Below are positions 1 through 7,513 of a DNA stretch of 12,571 bases, one piece after another. Each line of letters starts with the position of its first letter. The first letter of the stretch is position 1. Source of the DNA: Candidatus Gastranaerophilales bacterium (GTDB lineage: Bacteria > Cyanobacteriota > Vampirovibrionia > Gastranaerophilales > Gastranaerophilaceae). The notes under the pieces are model-generated. The model was not told the DNA's origin and did not search any database. It saw only the letters and a program-made list of their open reading frames with translations. The stretch covers positions 1-12,571 of the forward strand of contig JAJPXE010000131.1 in the NCBI GenBank assembly GCA_021205645.1, given 5' to 3'. The position numbers and the translations under genes were made by a program.

Positions 1-22
1 GATTTTAACCAATAATGCCGTT

Positions 23-54
23 GAATGTAACACAATACTAATTGTGTTACATTC
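23..54. promoter_or_regulatory. perfect 14-bp palindrome upstream of the large surface-type protein gene
   Basis: Two 14-base arms, gaatgtaacacaat at 23-36 and its exact reverse complement at 41-54, flank a four-base spacer (acta). The inner 26 bases read like a dyad operator. As RNA the same bases would form a strong AT-rich stem-loop. No T-run follows on either side, so a rho-independent terminator is unlikely. It ends 64 bases before the preferred start codon, so it could be a repressor or activator site or a 5'-UTR hairpin. I do not recognise the binding protein, and I see no convincing -35/-10 pair in the first 118 bases. Confidence 0.6.
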
Positions 55-100
55 GTCCAAAGCGTTGAAACACAACAAGGAAAAGGAAAACAGGAAAAAC

Positions 101-107
101 AAAGGGA
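101..107 (+). promoter_or_regulatory. ribosome binding site that fixes the start at 119
   Basis: The purine run aaaggga lies 11 bases before the ATG at 119. A second purine run (aaggaaaagg) sits just upstream at 77-86. The alternative in-frame GTG at 44 lies inside the palindrome and has no Shine-Dalgarno sequence before it, so this site favours the ATG. Confidence 0.6.
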
Positions 108-118
108 ATCACTCACAA

Positions 119-3100
119 ATGGGAATGTCGTCATCACAGGCAAGATTGCTCACCTTAACAGGCAGAATGCATGACATAGAATACAAAGCAGCCCGGCTTG
201 AAGCTCAAAAACTTCAAATGGCGAACGAATCTTCGCGTGTTTATAACGAATATCTCAATGCACTTGATGCAACCAAAATCCAGTATAAATCCCTGACTAC
301 CGATGGCAGCGTAACATATTTTGATGCAACTTTGAATGCTATGGAAAACGGTATTATAACTGATTATTCAGGTGAAACATCAAGTGAAACACTGTTCTTG
401 CAGAATCAGGACGGCAAAATAATTGTTACACCCGCTGTTGCAGCTGAATACGGACTGAGCGAATCCGGTGATCTGGGTACTTTAGATGAATACTTAACCG
501 GTTTAGGTTATTCAAAAACTCAGATTGCACACGAAAATCTCGTCACTTATACAGATTATACAAGCATTGCCTCTGCAGCACCTGTTGAAAATTACACTTC
601 TAAAACATCTGATATTACTTCTCAAAGTTATTCAATTGATTTATCATCTATAAATCCTACTATAACAGAAAGTGCTATCACCGAAAGTTCAACAGCAACG
701 GCTAATGCATCAACCACATTCGCTCAATTAGGTATTACAAATACTTCATATACAATTTTAGATGAGTATTATAACTCATTAAGCGGCAGTTCGTTGAATA
801 CAACGAGCACAATAAATGATTTACTTACCGCAATCAATACTTCATTACAAACACAGTACGGCACTTCCGATACATACGCATCAATCGAAAATGGAGTCAT
901 AACTATCGCTGAAGGTGCTATAGACGGTAATCTTGCAACAGCACTCGGAATTACAACAACAACCGGCACGACACAAACAAGTTTAAGCGGCAGCACAACA
1001 CTGGGAGAATTAGATGGTGCAACAGGCAGTTCGTATGAGCTTGTAGTTTTAAGCTCATCAGTATCTGACATTGACGGAACACCTTATTTAATTTCAAGTG
1101 CGGAAGATTTGGCAAACATCAGCAGCCTGACAAACAGCTATTCATATTTCATTCTGACTTCTGATATTGATTTGAGCGGCACAAGTTTTAGTTCACAATC
1201 ACTAAGTAACGCAACTTTTGACGGTAACGGTCACACCATATCAGGATTGACTACGGCATTATTCAGCAGTGTATCAAATTCAACAATACAGAACCTGAAT
1301 GTCAGCGGTAATTCAACATCTCAAGCTATCCTTGCAGATAGCGCAGGAGACGGCACAACAATCCAAAATATAACTGTAAGTGGTTCTGTCAACTCTACAG
1401 CATCTAGTACCGGTGCACTGGTCGGCAGTTTGAGCGGAAGTAATATAACAGTTACAAATTGTTATTCAAGTGCTGACGTAACATCAACAAATAGCAGCTC
1501 AATCGGCGGTCTTATCGGTGGTGGAAGCGGTTCATCTTCTTCATATATTGAAATCACCAATTGTACGGCAACAGGAACCGTCACAGCTAACGGAACATCC
1601 GGTACCGGAGTCGGCGGTCTGGTCGGCAGCATTGGCTATTGTAATTTTACTAATTGTACCGCAACAGGTGATGTTTCATCAGTAGCTACAAATACTGTTG
1701 GTGGCTATGTCGGCGGACTGGTAGGCTGCTATATATCCGGGGGAACTATGCTCAACTGTATAGCTTCAGGTGATGTTACAGGCACCGCTAATACCGCTCA
1801 TGTCGGCGGACTGGTAGGTGGTTCATGGACGGGTGAGAATCGAATCACTATTTCAAATAGTACGGCTACCGGCACAGTCAGCGGCGAATCTCGTTCCACC
1901 GAACAGATAATCGGCTATGGCGGTGTTAATCTTAGTAATACAGGAGATGATGCAGATTTAAGCGGTCTTACTTTAGGAGCAACAAGCAGTGCTTATAATA
2001 ATACCAATTTAATCTCAACATTGACTTTCAGCAGCTCGACAACACTGGATGAGTTAAAAAGCAGCATCAGCAGCTACGGCAGTTTATCAAACAGCGGAAC
2101 TACTTCTACGATTAGCTGCTCAAGTTACGCATTATACGGTTCATTGATGGATAATTTATATAGCAGCAAGAGTGGTACATCATACAGTGCAAACTATACA
2201 CCGTCAGATGAAACTATTATCACCGGAGCTTCAAGCAGCACTCTGACATATTCTGAGACAGTCACTACAGGTACTAAACTGACAAGCTCTATCTCTAAAA
2301 ATGACCTTGCAGCTATACTGACCGATGAAATTGCTAACACCTACTCCGATACATCAGAATACAGCAGTATCCAATCAGCAATATCAAACTTGTTCAGCAG
2401 CCTTACAAATCTTGAACTGGCAAGCCTTGTTTATAACCTCGGAAATAACAGCACATCTCTTATCAATGCTTTAACATCTGCATACTCCTCAGGCTCAATC
2501 AGCAAAAGCAGCATTTCTTCATATTTAAATCAATATTCTGATTCGGCTTACAGCAACGATAATGTTGTGTTTAACTCAACAGATTCATACACAAGTACAG
2601 TCGACGAAAGCAGCATAGACTACGGCAACGCTCTGCATATCCCGACAATCAGCGGTATCGCATCCAATGTTTATGTTGCTCTGATTGAAGCAGGCTACAG
2701 CGATGTATCGCTCTCTGATATAACCTCCGCACTAACCTCTAAGCTCGGAGATGATAATGATTCTAACAATTTAATTCTGGCAAATATAAACAAAGCAGCT
2801 GCGGACTACATCAACGGTGACACTTCTTATGCCAGCGACATCGCAAGTATATACAACTACCTTATCAACGATGCAGTTTTGAGTATTACTGATAATTATT
2901 CATCAGGTGATTACGATATTTCAAGAGATGTATCCGGAACATGCAGCTATACATACGGAACCTATCAGGTAGATGAGCCGACATATACATACGAATGGGA
3001 TTACACAGACAGTGAAATCGCAAGTGCGGTAGCTGTCTGGACAATGGCTCAAAAAGGGGTTATCATCGCAACAGATGAACAGGCAGCAAGCACTACGTGG

Positions 3101-3472
3101 CTTACTAACATGATAAATACCGGCGAAGCTGTATTCACGACCTTTGATCCGACACAACTTTCTTCACTCGGCACTATGACAGAAGAAGAGATTCTTGAAA
3201 TGACTGATTCAGAATATGAAGATATGATGGGCATTGTAAACACAAGTGTTGCGGTTAATACTTCACTCAGAGAAGTTTCTGACGAAACAAATCTTAAAAA
3301 GGCAGAGGCTAAATATGAAGCTGATATGAAGAAAATCGACCGCAAAGATACAAAATACGATACTGATATAGCTGCACTTGAAACAGAAAGAAGTGCACTT
3401 ACTGACGAAATAGAAACATTAAAAACAGTAGCAAGCGATAACGTTGAAAGAACATTCAAGTTGTTCTCGTAA
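119..3472 (+). CDS. large Ser/Thr-rich surface or filament-type protein with flagellin-like ends and GLUG beta-helix
   Basis: The product is about 1,117 aa from ATG 119; the frame is open back to a GTG at 44. Numbered from 119, residues 1-55 are a predicted amphipathic helix starting MGMSSSQARLLTLTGR, without a signal peptide. Residues 199-309 contain FAQLGIT, INDLLTAIN, ASIENGVITI and TTLGEL, which resembles the flagellin-IN/FliD/FlgE hook pattern. Residues 318-378 (YLISSAEDLANI, ILTSDIDLSG, FDGNGHTISGL) are a typical lead-in to GLUG proteins. Residues 390-590 carry beta-helix turns with GGLIG/GGLVG boxes and regularly placed Asn-Cys pairs. A long Ser-rich stretch follows. The last 58 residues are a charged coiled-coil ending ERTFKLFS. 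Paired helical ends around a variable centre suggest a flagellin- or hook-like subunit exported without Sec, but this is inference. An adhesin is the main alternative. The 3' end overlaps the convergent DUF2023 gene by 17 bases. Confidence 0.8.
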   Translation: MGMSSSQARLLTLTGRMHDIEYKAARLEAQKLQMANESSRVYNEYLNALDATKIQYKSLTTDGSVTYFDATLNAMENGIITDYSGETSSETLFLQNQDGKIIVTPAVAAEYGLSESGDLGTLDEYLTGLGYSKTQIAHENLVTYTDYTSIASAAPVENYTSKTSDITSQSYSIDLSSINPTITESAITESSTATANASTTFAQLGITNTSYTILDEYYNSLSGSSLNTTSTINDLLTAINTSLQTQYGTSDTYASIENGVITIAEGAIDGNLATALGITTTTGTTQTSLSGSTTLGELDGATGSSYELVVLSSSVSDIDGTPYLISSAEDLANISSLTNSYSYFILTSDIDLSGTSFSSQSLSNATFDGNGHTISGLTTALFSSVSNSTIQNLNVSGNSTSQAILADSAGDGTTIQNITVSGSVNSTASSTGALVGSLSGSNITVTNCYSSADVTSTNSSSIGGLIGGGSGSSSSYIEITNCTATGTVTANGTSGTGVGGLVGSIGYCNFTNCTATGDVSSVATNTVGGYVGGLVGCYISGGTMLNCIASGDVTGTANTAHVGGLVGGSWTGENRITISNSTATGTVSGESRSTEQIIGYGGVNLSNTGDDADLSGLTLGATSSAYNNTNLISTLTFSSSTTLDELKSSISSYGSLSNSGTTSTISCSSYALYGSLMDNLYSSKSGTSYSANYTPSDETIITGASSSTLTYSETVTTGTKLTSSISKNDLAAILTDEIANTYSDTSEYSSIQSAISNLFSSLTNLELASLVYNLGNNSTSLINALTSAYSSGSISKSSISSYLNQYSDSAYSNDNVVFNSTDSYTSTVDESSIDYGNALHIPTISGIASNVYVALIEAGYSDVSLSDITSALTSKLGDDNDSNNLILANINKAAADYINGDTSYASDIASIYNYLINDAVLSITDNYSSGDYDISRDVSGTCSYTYGTYQVDEPTYTYEWDYTDSEIASAVAVWTMAQKGVIIATDEQAASTTWLTNMINTGEAVFTTFDPTQLSSLGTMTEEEILEMTDSEYEDMMGIVNTSVAVNTSLREVSDETNLKKAEAKYEADMKKIDRKDTKYDTDIAALETERSALTDEIETLKTVASDNVERTFKLFS

Positions 3473-3926
3473 GATTAGATGTTTTATCTTTGAACTTTAA
3501 ATACCTTAAACACTGTTTCACTCTGTCATATCCGAGCATTATACCTAATATAAAATCCTGTTCGGGCGACAGCTCATTTAATTTTGGATTAAACGTTTTT
3601 ACCACATCTACACAAGCTTTCTCTCCGAAATATACATTTATTTTATCTTTCGGAATATCGTGGATAACATAATCTATCTGCTCATTTTTTAAGCGGTCCT
3701 CTATAGGCTCTCTGTATTTCGATTTTTCGGTAGTTAATATTAAGTTTCTTAAACCCTTTTTATACTCATATATATGATGATGAAACACCCTTAAATCGGA
3801 ATATTCAGCTAACTGTTCCGGAGTTATAACCGTTTTCGCTTTGAATGTATTTGTACTGTTTTTATTGCTGTGATTGTTATAAAACTGTCTGTTTGCCGTA
3901 TAATTGTTGATTGCCTGAATTTTCAT
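3456..3926 (-). CDS. DUF2023-family protein
   Basis: The product is 156 aa with an ATG start and a strong SD (AAGGGG, six bases before ATG). Residues 44-146 match my recollection of DUF2023, a domain of about 100 aa and unknown function: FHHHIYEYKKGLRNLIL at 48-64, KINVYFGEKACVDVV at 95-109, and PEQDFILGIMLGYDRVKQC at 121-139. In other bacteria I recall it near flavodoxin genes, but there is no flavodoxin here. The first 32 residues are an extra polar, Asn-rich leader (MKIQAINNY...TFKA) of a kind I associate with Gastranaerophilales proteins; it is not a signal peptide. The gene has its own promoter and operator candidate and starts 84 bases after serB. Its 3' end runs 17 bases into the facing large gene. 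Function is unknown. The match is from memory and not searched. Confidence 0.8.
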   Translation of the reverse strand: MKIQAINNYTANRQFYNNHSNKNSTNTFKAKTVITPEQLAEYSDLRVFHHHIYEYKKGLRNLILTTEKSKYREPIEDRLKNEQIDYVIHDIPKDKINVYFGEKACVDVVKTFNPKLNELSPEQDFILGIMLGYDRVKQCLRYLKFKDKTSNLTRTT

Positions 3927-3935
3927 TGTATCCCC

Positions 3936-3967
3936 TTAATAATGTTAGCCCTGTCTAACAATATTAA
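3936..3967 (-). promoter_or_regulatory. palindromic operator candidate over the DUF2023 transcription start
   Basis: The arms at 3936-3948 and 3955-3967 pair at 12 of 13 positions around a six-base spacer. On the minus strand the core reads TGTTAG-N6-CTAACA. It begins at the last bases of the proposed -10 box, spans the predicted start of transcription and ends at the Shine-Dalgarno sequence, the classic position for a repressor. The half-site loosely resembles DtxR/IdeR-type metal-regulator sites, but I cannot assign a regulator. As RNA it could also form a hairpin partly masking the ribosome binding site. Confidence 0.55.
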
Positions 3968-3994
3968 GATATAACAAACACACACCCTAGTCAA
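3966..3994 (-). promoter_or_regulatory. sigma-70-type promoter of the DUF2023 gene
   Basis: On the minus strand, TTGACT (3994-3989; 5 of 6 consensus bases) is separated by 17 bases from TATCTT (3971-3966; 4 of 6). The predicted start of transcription is near 3959, giving a leader of about 33 bases. The -35 box lies only 16 bases beyond the serB stop. I see no hairpin followed by a T-run between the two genes, so read-through from the serine operon is also possible. Confidence 0.55.
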
Positions 3995-4010
3995 GAATAA
4001 CAGGAATAAA

Positions 4011-4631
4011 CTATATATATGTTAATATTTGTGTTAGGTCTTTTTCTTTAATTATTATATTTGCCTCTTTTTCCAAAGCAGGTTTGCCGCAGAATGAAAC
4101 ACGTTTTGAAGCATATTTGAACATGCTTAAATCGTTTGCACCGTCACCGGCAACAATGGTATTGTCATAGCTGACATTAAGAAGTTTTTGCAGAGTTTGC
4201 AGCATCATACCTTTGCTTTCTGAAAACATCATCTCACCGCCGGTAAATCCTGTCAAAACTCCGTTTTTTGAATGTAAAATATTTGAGAATTCAGCGTCAA
4301 GTCCGATTTTTTGTGCAAACGGTATTGTTGCATTCTTAAACCCGCCGGAAAAACAAACAACCTTATAACCCCTATCCTTTAATGATTTAACGGTTTGTTC
4401 CGCACCTTTCATTACGGGAAGATTTGCGCAGATATCATTAACACGTCCGACTTCCAGCCCTTTCAACAATGATACACGCTTTTGCAGGCTCTCAAAAAAA
4501 TCTAACTCACCCCGCATTGCTCTATCGGTTATTTCTTTTACCTGCCGTTCAATACCAATCTCACGTGCCAGAAACTCCAGTGTTTCGCCATCCATTAACG
4601 TGGAATCATAGTCAAATACAGCTAATTTCAT
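4011..4631 (-). CDS. serB: phosphoserine phosphatase (HAD superfamily)
   Basis: This 206-aa protein is the last enzyme of serine synthesis, hydrolysing O-phospho-L-serine to L-serine and phosphate in the cytoplasm. All HAD motifs are visible. Motif I is FDYDSTLMDGE, with nucleophile D7 and acid/base D9. Ser95 lies in SGGF (motif II), Lys140 is motif III, and GDGANDLSM at 162-170 supplies the Mg-binding aspartates. The small helical cap (about 15-75, with RAMRGELDFFESLQKRV) is the SerB type rather than a sugar phosphatase. Length equals a short SerB without the N-terminal ACT-like region of E. coli SerB. The start codon is two bases after the serA TAG stop, with an AGGA inside the end of serA, so translation is probably coupled. 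A ThrH-like or homoserine-phosphate activity is less likely given the neighbours. Confidence 0.93.
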   Translation of the reverse strand: MKLAVFDYDSTLMDGETLEFLAREIGIERQVKEITDRAMRGELDFFESLQKRVSLLKGLEVGRVNDICANLPVMKGAEQTVKSLKDRGYKVVCFSGGFKNATIPFAQKIGLDAEFSNILHSKNGVLTGFTGGEMMFSESKGMMLQTLQKLLNVSYDNTIVAGDGANDLSMFKYASKRVSFCGKPALEKEANIIIKEKDLTQILTYI

Positions 4632-4633
4632 AT

Positions 4634-6232
4634 CTATTCCTGTGTCGTTAATTTAACGTATTTTGAGCCGTGCACGCCCTCAATTTTATCTATATTGCAC
4701 AATGTTGTGTCATTAACTTCTGAATCCACGTTTATAACCATTATAGACTCTGTTTTATGCCTGTCATTTTTCTGAACAACGTTCATGGATCCAATATTTA
4801 TATTATTTTCGCCCAGAACCTGTGCAACTTTAGCAATCATAGACGGCTGATTAAGGTGTGGAACGATGAGCATGTGTTTTTCAGGACGAATACTTGTTTC
4901 ATAATCATTGATTTTGACAATCCTTGGAATATCTTTAGCAACCAGAGCTCCTGCAACGGTAGTTACAGCCTTATCTGTTGTTAGCTTAACAGTTAACAGT
5001 CCTGCAAAATTACACTTCGCCTTTGAGCGTGAAGAGATAATATCAATTCCTCTCTTTTTAGCCAGAACAGGTGCATTAACGTAATTAACGCTGACTAATA
5101 ATGATGACAGAGCACCTTTTAGAACAGCAACTTCAAGCGGTTGAATATCTAAATCCGAAAGGTCGCCCTGAGCCGTTATTTCGATTGACTTAATAACTCC
5201 GCCGGCAATTTGCATTGCAAGTTCGCCCGAATTCTCCGCTATCTGCATATAATCCTTTACGGGTTCTAATTTGTCAGGTCTTAGTGACGGTATATTTACA
5301 GCTGATGATGCCGAACCGCCTGTGAGGACTTCTTTTATCTGTTCCGCCACATCTATTGCAACATTAAGCTGTGCCTCCTGTGTGCTTGCACCCAGATGAG
5401 GAGTTAATACTATATTTCCGCTTGTATGTATAAGCGGACAACTGTCAATATTAGGTTCGTTTTCGTATACGTCTATAGCTGCAGCGGCTACCTGAGCGGA
5501 CTCAATAGCTTCTTTTAAGTCCTGTTCATTGATAATTCCCCCTCTAGCACAGTTTACAAGCCTTACACCCTTTTTCATTTTTTTGATTGTATCTTTATTT
5601 ATCATATTAACAGTATCTTTTGTTTTTGGAACGTGAACCGTTATAAAATCGCATTTACACCAGAAATCATCCAAATTCTTAATATATTCGCATCCTGTTT
5701 TTTCAACCAGTTCTTTTGAGGCAAACGGGTCAAACACGACAAGTTTCATTCCCAGAGCCAGAGCAACTTCTGCAACATGCGAACCTATTTTGCCAAGACC
5801 TATTATTCCCAGTGTCTTGTTATAAAGCTCACAGCCGGTGAATTTTGAGCGTTCCCATTTACCGTCTTTTGTTGAAAGCGCAGCAGGAACAATGTTTCTT
5901 GCCATTGCAAGCATTAGTGCAATTGTATGTTCGGCTGCCGCCATTGTATTGCCGTCAGGTGAGTTGACCACTATTATACCGTTCTGTGTTGCCGACTCCA
6001 AATCAATATTATCGACTCCGACACCTGCCCTGCCGATTATTTTAAGGTTTTTGCCCGCCTCAATTATTTTAGGAGTAACTTTTGTCTGGCTTCTAACCAT
6101 CAGTGCATCATATTGAGGAATTATTTTTACCAGTTCATCTTCCGGCATCGTCGGCAAAAAATCCACTTCTGCTGCCGGAGAAATAATGTTTCCGGCTGTT
6201 TCATTTATTTTATCGGTTACCAATACTTTCAT
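4634..6232 (-). CDS. serA: D-3-phosphoglycerate dehydrogenase, long form with ACT domain
   Basis: The protein is 532 aa and oxidises 3-phosphoglycerate to 3-phosphohydroxypyruvate with NAD+, the committed step of serine synthesis. The substrate-binding domain is split around the Rossmann fold: GRAGVGVDNIDL at 67-78, NSPDGNTMAAAEHT at 90-103, and the NAD loop GLGKIG at 145-150. Catalytic Arg230 (CARGG), Glu259 (YENEP) and His279 (TPHLGAST) are all present. Residues about 320-445 form the intervening ASB-type domain of long SerA proteins. Residues about 452-530 are a C-terminal ACT domain (MLIVPHLNQPSMIAKVAQVL), so feedback by serine is plausible. The ATG overlaps the aminotransferase stop by one base (TAATG), with a strong AAAGGAGA seven bases upstream. 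Start and length fit the family. Confidence 0.96.
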   Translation of the reverse strand: MKVLVTDKINETAGNIISPAAEVDFLPTMPEDELVKIIPQYDALMVRSQTKVTPKIIEAGKNLKIIGRAGVGVDNIDLESATQNGIIVVNSPDGNTMAAAEHTIALMLAMARNIVPAALSTKDGKWERSKFTGCELYNKTLGIIGLGKIGSHVAEVALALGMKLVVFDPFASKELVEKTGCEYIKNLDDFWCKCDFITVHVPKTKDTVNMINKDTIKKMKKGVRLVNCARGGIINEQDLKEAIESAQVAAAAIDVYENEPNIDSCPLIHTSGNIVLTPHLGASTQEAQLNVAIDVAEQIKEVLTGGSASSAVNIPSLRPDKLEPVKDYMQIAENSGELAMQIAGGVIKSIEITAQGDLSDLDIQPLEVAVLKGALSSLLVSVNYVNAPVLAKKRGIDIISSRSKAKCNFAGLLTVKLTTDKAVTTVAGALVAKDIPRIVKINDYETSIRPEKHMLIVPHLNQPSMIAKVAQVLGENNINIGSMNVVQKNDRHKTESIMVINVDSEVNDTTLCNIDKIEGVHGSKYVKLTTQE

Positions 6233-7386
6233 TATATCTCCTTTAACCCCTCAATAAGTGTACGTACACCTTTACCTAATTCAAAATCATGCCCGAGTTT
6301 ATCAAGAGTTGCTTCTAACGCTCCGAGCGCAGCTATCAAATCTCTGTCGCAGACAAAACCCAGTGTTCCAATTCTGAATATTTTATCTTTTAATTTGTTC
6401 TGTCCGTTGGCAACAACAATATCATAATCTTCTTTCATAATTTTTCTTATATCCGGAACAGACAGCCCCTCCGGCGGAACAATTGATGTTATTGAGCAGC
6501 TTGCATTCTTATCATCTTTAACCAGCAGTTCAAGATTAATAGCTTTAAGTGCTTTTCTTAAAGCCATTGCATGTCTTTTATGACGTGCATTCATGTTTTC
6601 AATACCTTCTTCTTTAATCATTTTCAATGCCTGATTTAATCCAACAATCAGGTTTACCGCAGGAGTGAACGGAGTCGTATCACCGTCAACAGCTTTTTTA
6701 TGTGCTGCCCAATCAAAATAGAATGACGGGTGTTTGCATTGTTCATACACTTTCCACGCTCTATCATTTGCAGTTAAAAAAGCAAGTCCGGGAGGTATCA
6801 TAAATCCTTTTTGGGAGCCTGAAACTAAAACATCAATTCCCCATTCATCAGGTTTACAAGGCATTGCACAAACGGAGGTCACACCGTCGACCACAGATAA
6901 AGCCCCGTGTTCTCTTATAATTGAGCACAATTCTTTAACATCATTAGCCGCACCTGTAGAAGTCTCACTATGAGTCAGTGTGACAATTTTTATATCTTTA
7001 TTGACATCTTCTGCAAGGCGTTTTCTTACAACTTCAGGGTCAATCACCTGACCTGCTTCGACTTCTATTTTTTCAACATCAGCCCCGATAGATTCCGCAA
7101 TCTTTGCCCAGCGGTTTCCAAAATTTCCTAAAGAAAGACACAGAACATGGTCACCCTCGTTGACAAGGTTCTCAAGTGCTGCGCACATAGCCCCCGTTCC
7201 ACTAGAGGTGTATACAAAAACATCATTCTTTGTTTGAAAAACATATTTTAAATTAGCATAAACTTCTTTTAATATTGAGGAGAATTCGGAGCTTCTGTGT
7301 CCGATAGGATGTTTTGCTATCTCCGTCATGACTGTTTCAGGAACCGGTGTCGGACCCGGTATCATTAAAAATGCTTTATCTTTCAT
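6232..7386 (-). CDS. class V PLP aminotransferase, probable phosphoserine (or serine-pyruvate/alanine-glyoxylate) aminotransferase
   Basis: The protein is 384 aa. The N-terminal IPGPTPVPETV and HPIGHRSSEF, SSGTGAMCAALENL at 61-74, THSETSTGAAND, the aspartate in VVDGVTS (about 168) and the PLP lysine K193 in SGSQKGF place it in the alanine-glyoxylate/serine-pyruvate aminotransferase group. It also resembles the cyanobacterial proteins mislabelled soluble hydrogenase 42-kDa subunit. It is not a canonical SerC. As the first gene of an operon with serA and serB, it most likely converts 3-phosphohydroxypyruvate plus glutamate to phosphoserine, as proposed for similar serA-linked enzymes in some thermophiles and archaea. 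That substrate assignment is inference; alanine-glyoxylate activity is the alternative. AGGGGAG lies six bases before the ATG. Confidence 0.9.
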   Translation of the reverse strand: MKDKAFLMIPGPTPVPETVMTEIAKHPIGHRSSEFSSILKEVYANLKYVFQTKNDVFVYTSSGTGAMCAALENLVNEGDHVLCLSLGNFGNRWAKIAESIGADVEKIEVEAGQVIDPEVVRKRLAEDVNKDIKIVTLTHSETSTGAANDVKELCSIIREHGALSVVDGVTSVCAMPCKPDEWGIDVLVSGSQKGFMIPPGLAFLTANDRAWKVYEQCKHPSFYFDWAAHKKAVDGDTTPFTPAVNLIVGLNQALKMIKEEGIENMNARHKRHAMALRKALKAINLELLVKDDKNASCSITSIVPPEGLSVPDIRKIMKEDYDIVVANGQNKLKDKIFRIGTLGFVCDRDLIAALGALEATLDKLGHDFELGKGVRTLIEGLKEI

Positions 7387-7430
7387 TTAATTCTCCCCTT
7401 CTTTTATAAATTTTTATATCTTGTTCTATG

Positions 7431-7459
7431 ATTTTAAGATAGTTAAGAATAAAAATCAA
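7431..7459 (-). promoter_or_regulatory. sigma-70-type promoter of the serine operon
   Basis: On the minus strand, TTGATT (7459-7454) is followed after exactly 17 bases by TAAAAT (7436-7431). Transcription would begin near 7424, giving a leader of about 38 bases before the aminotransferase ATG. That is too short for a glycine riboswitch or T-box, so control is more likely at the promoter and through the SerA ACT domain. Confidence 0.6.
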
Positions 7460-7513
7460 TAAGAGTCTGTGTAAAAAAACCGAAATAGACATGTTGGCGA
7501 TATGAATAAGGCA

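Noticed and set aside
44..118. 25-residue N-terminal extension of the large protein from GTG 44
   Set aside because: The GTG lies inside the perfect palindrome, has no Shine-Dalgarno sequence, and the family-like start MGMSSSQARLL begins at 119 with a purine-rich site before it.
769..1071. 100-aa minus-strand open frame
   Set aside because: Antisense shadow of the flagellin-like segment of the large gene, without its own ribosome site or recognisable domain.
3049..3459. 136-aa minus-strand open frame inside the large gene
   Set aside because: It is the antisense of the conserved C-terminal coiled-coil; Ser/Val-rich composition is the expected mirror of the sense codons.
3936..3967. Rho-independent terminator of serB
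   Set aside because: The dyad is AT-rich, is not followed by a T-run on the minus strand, and sits between a good promoter and a strong ribosome site.
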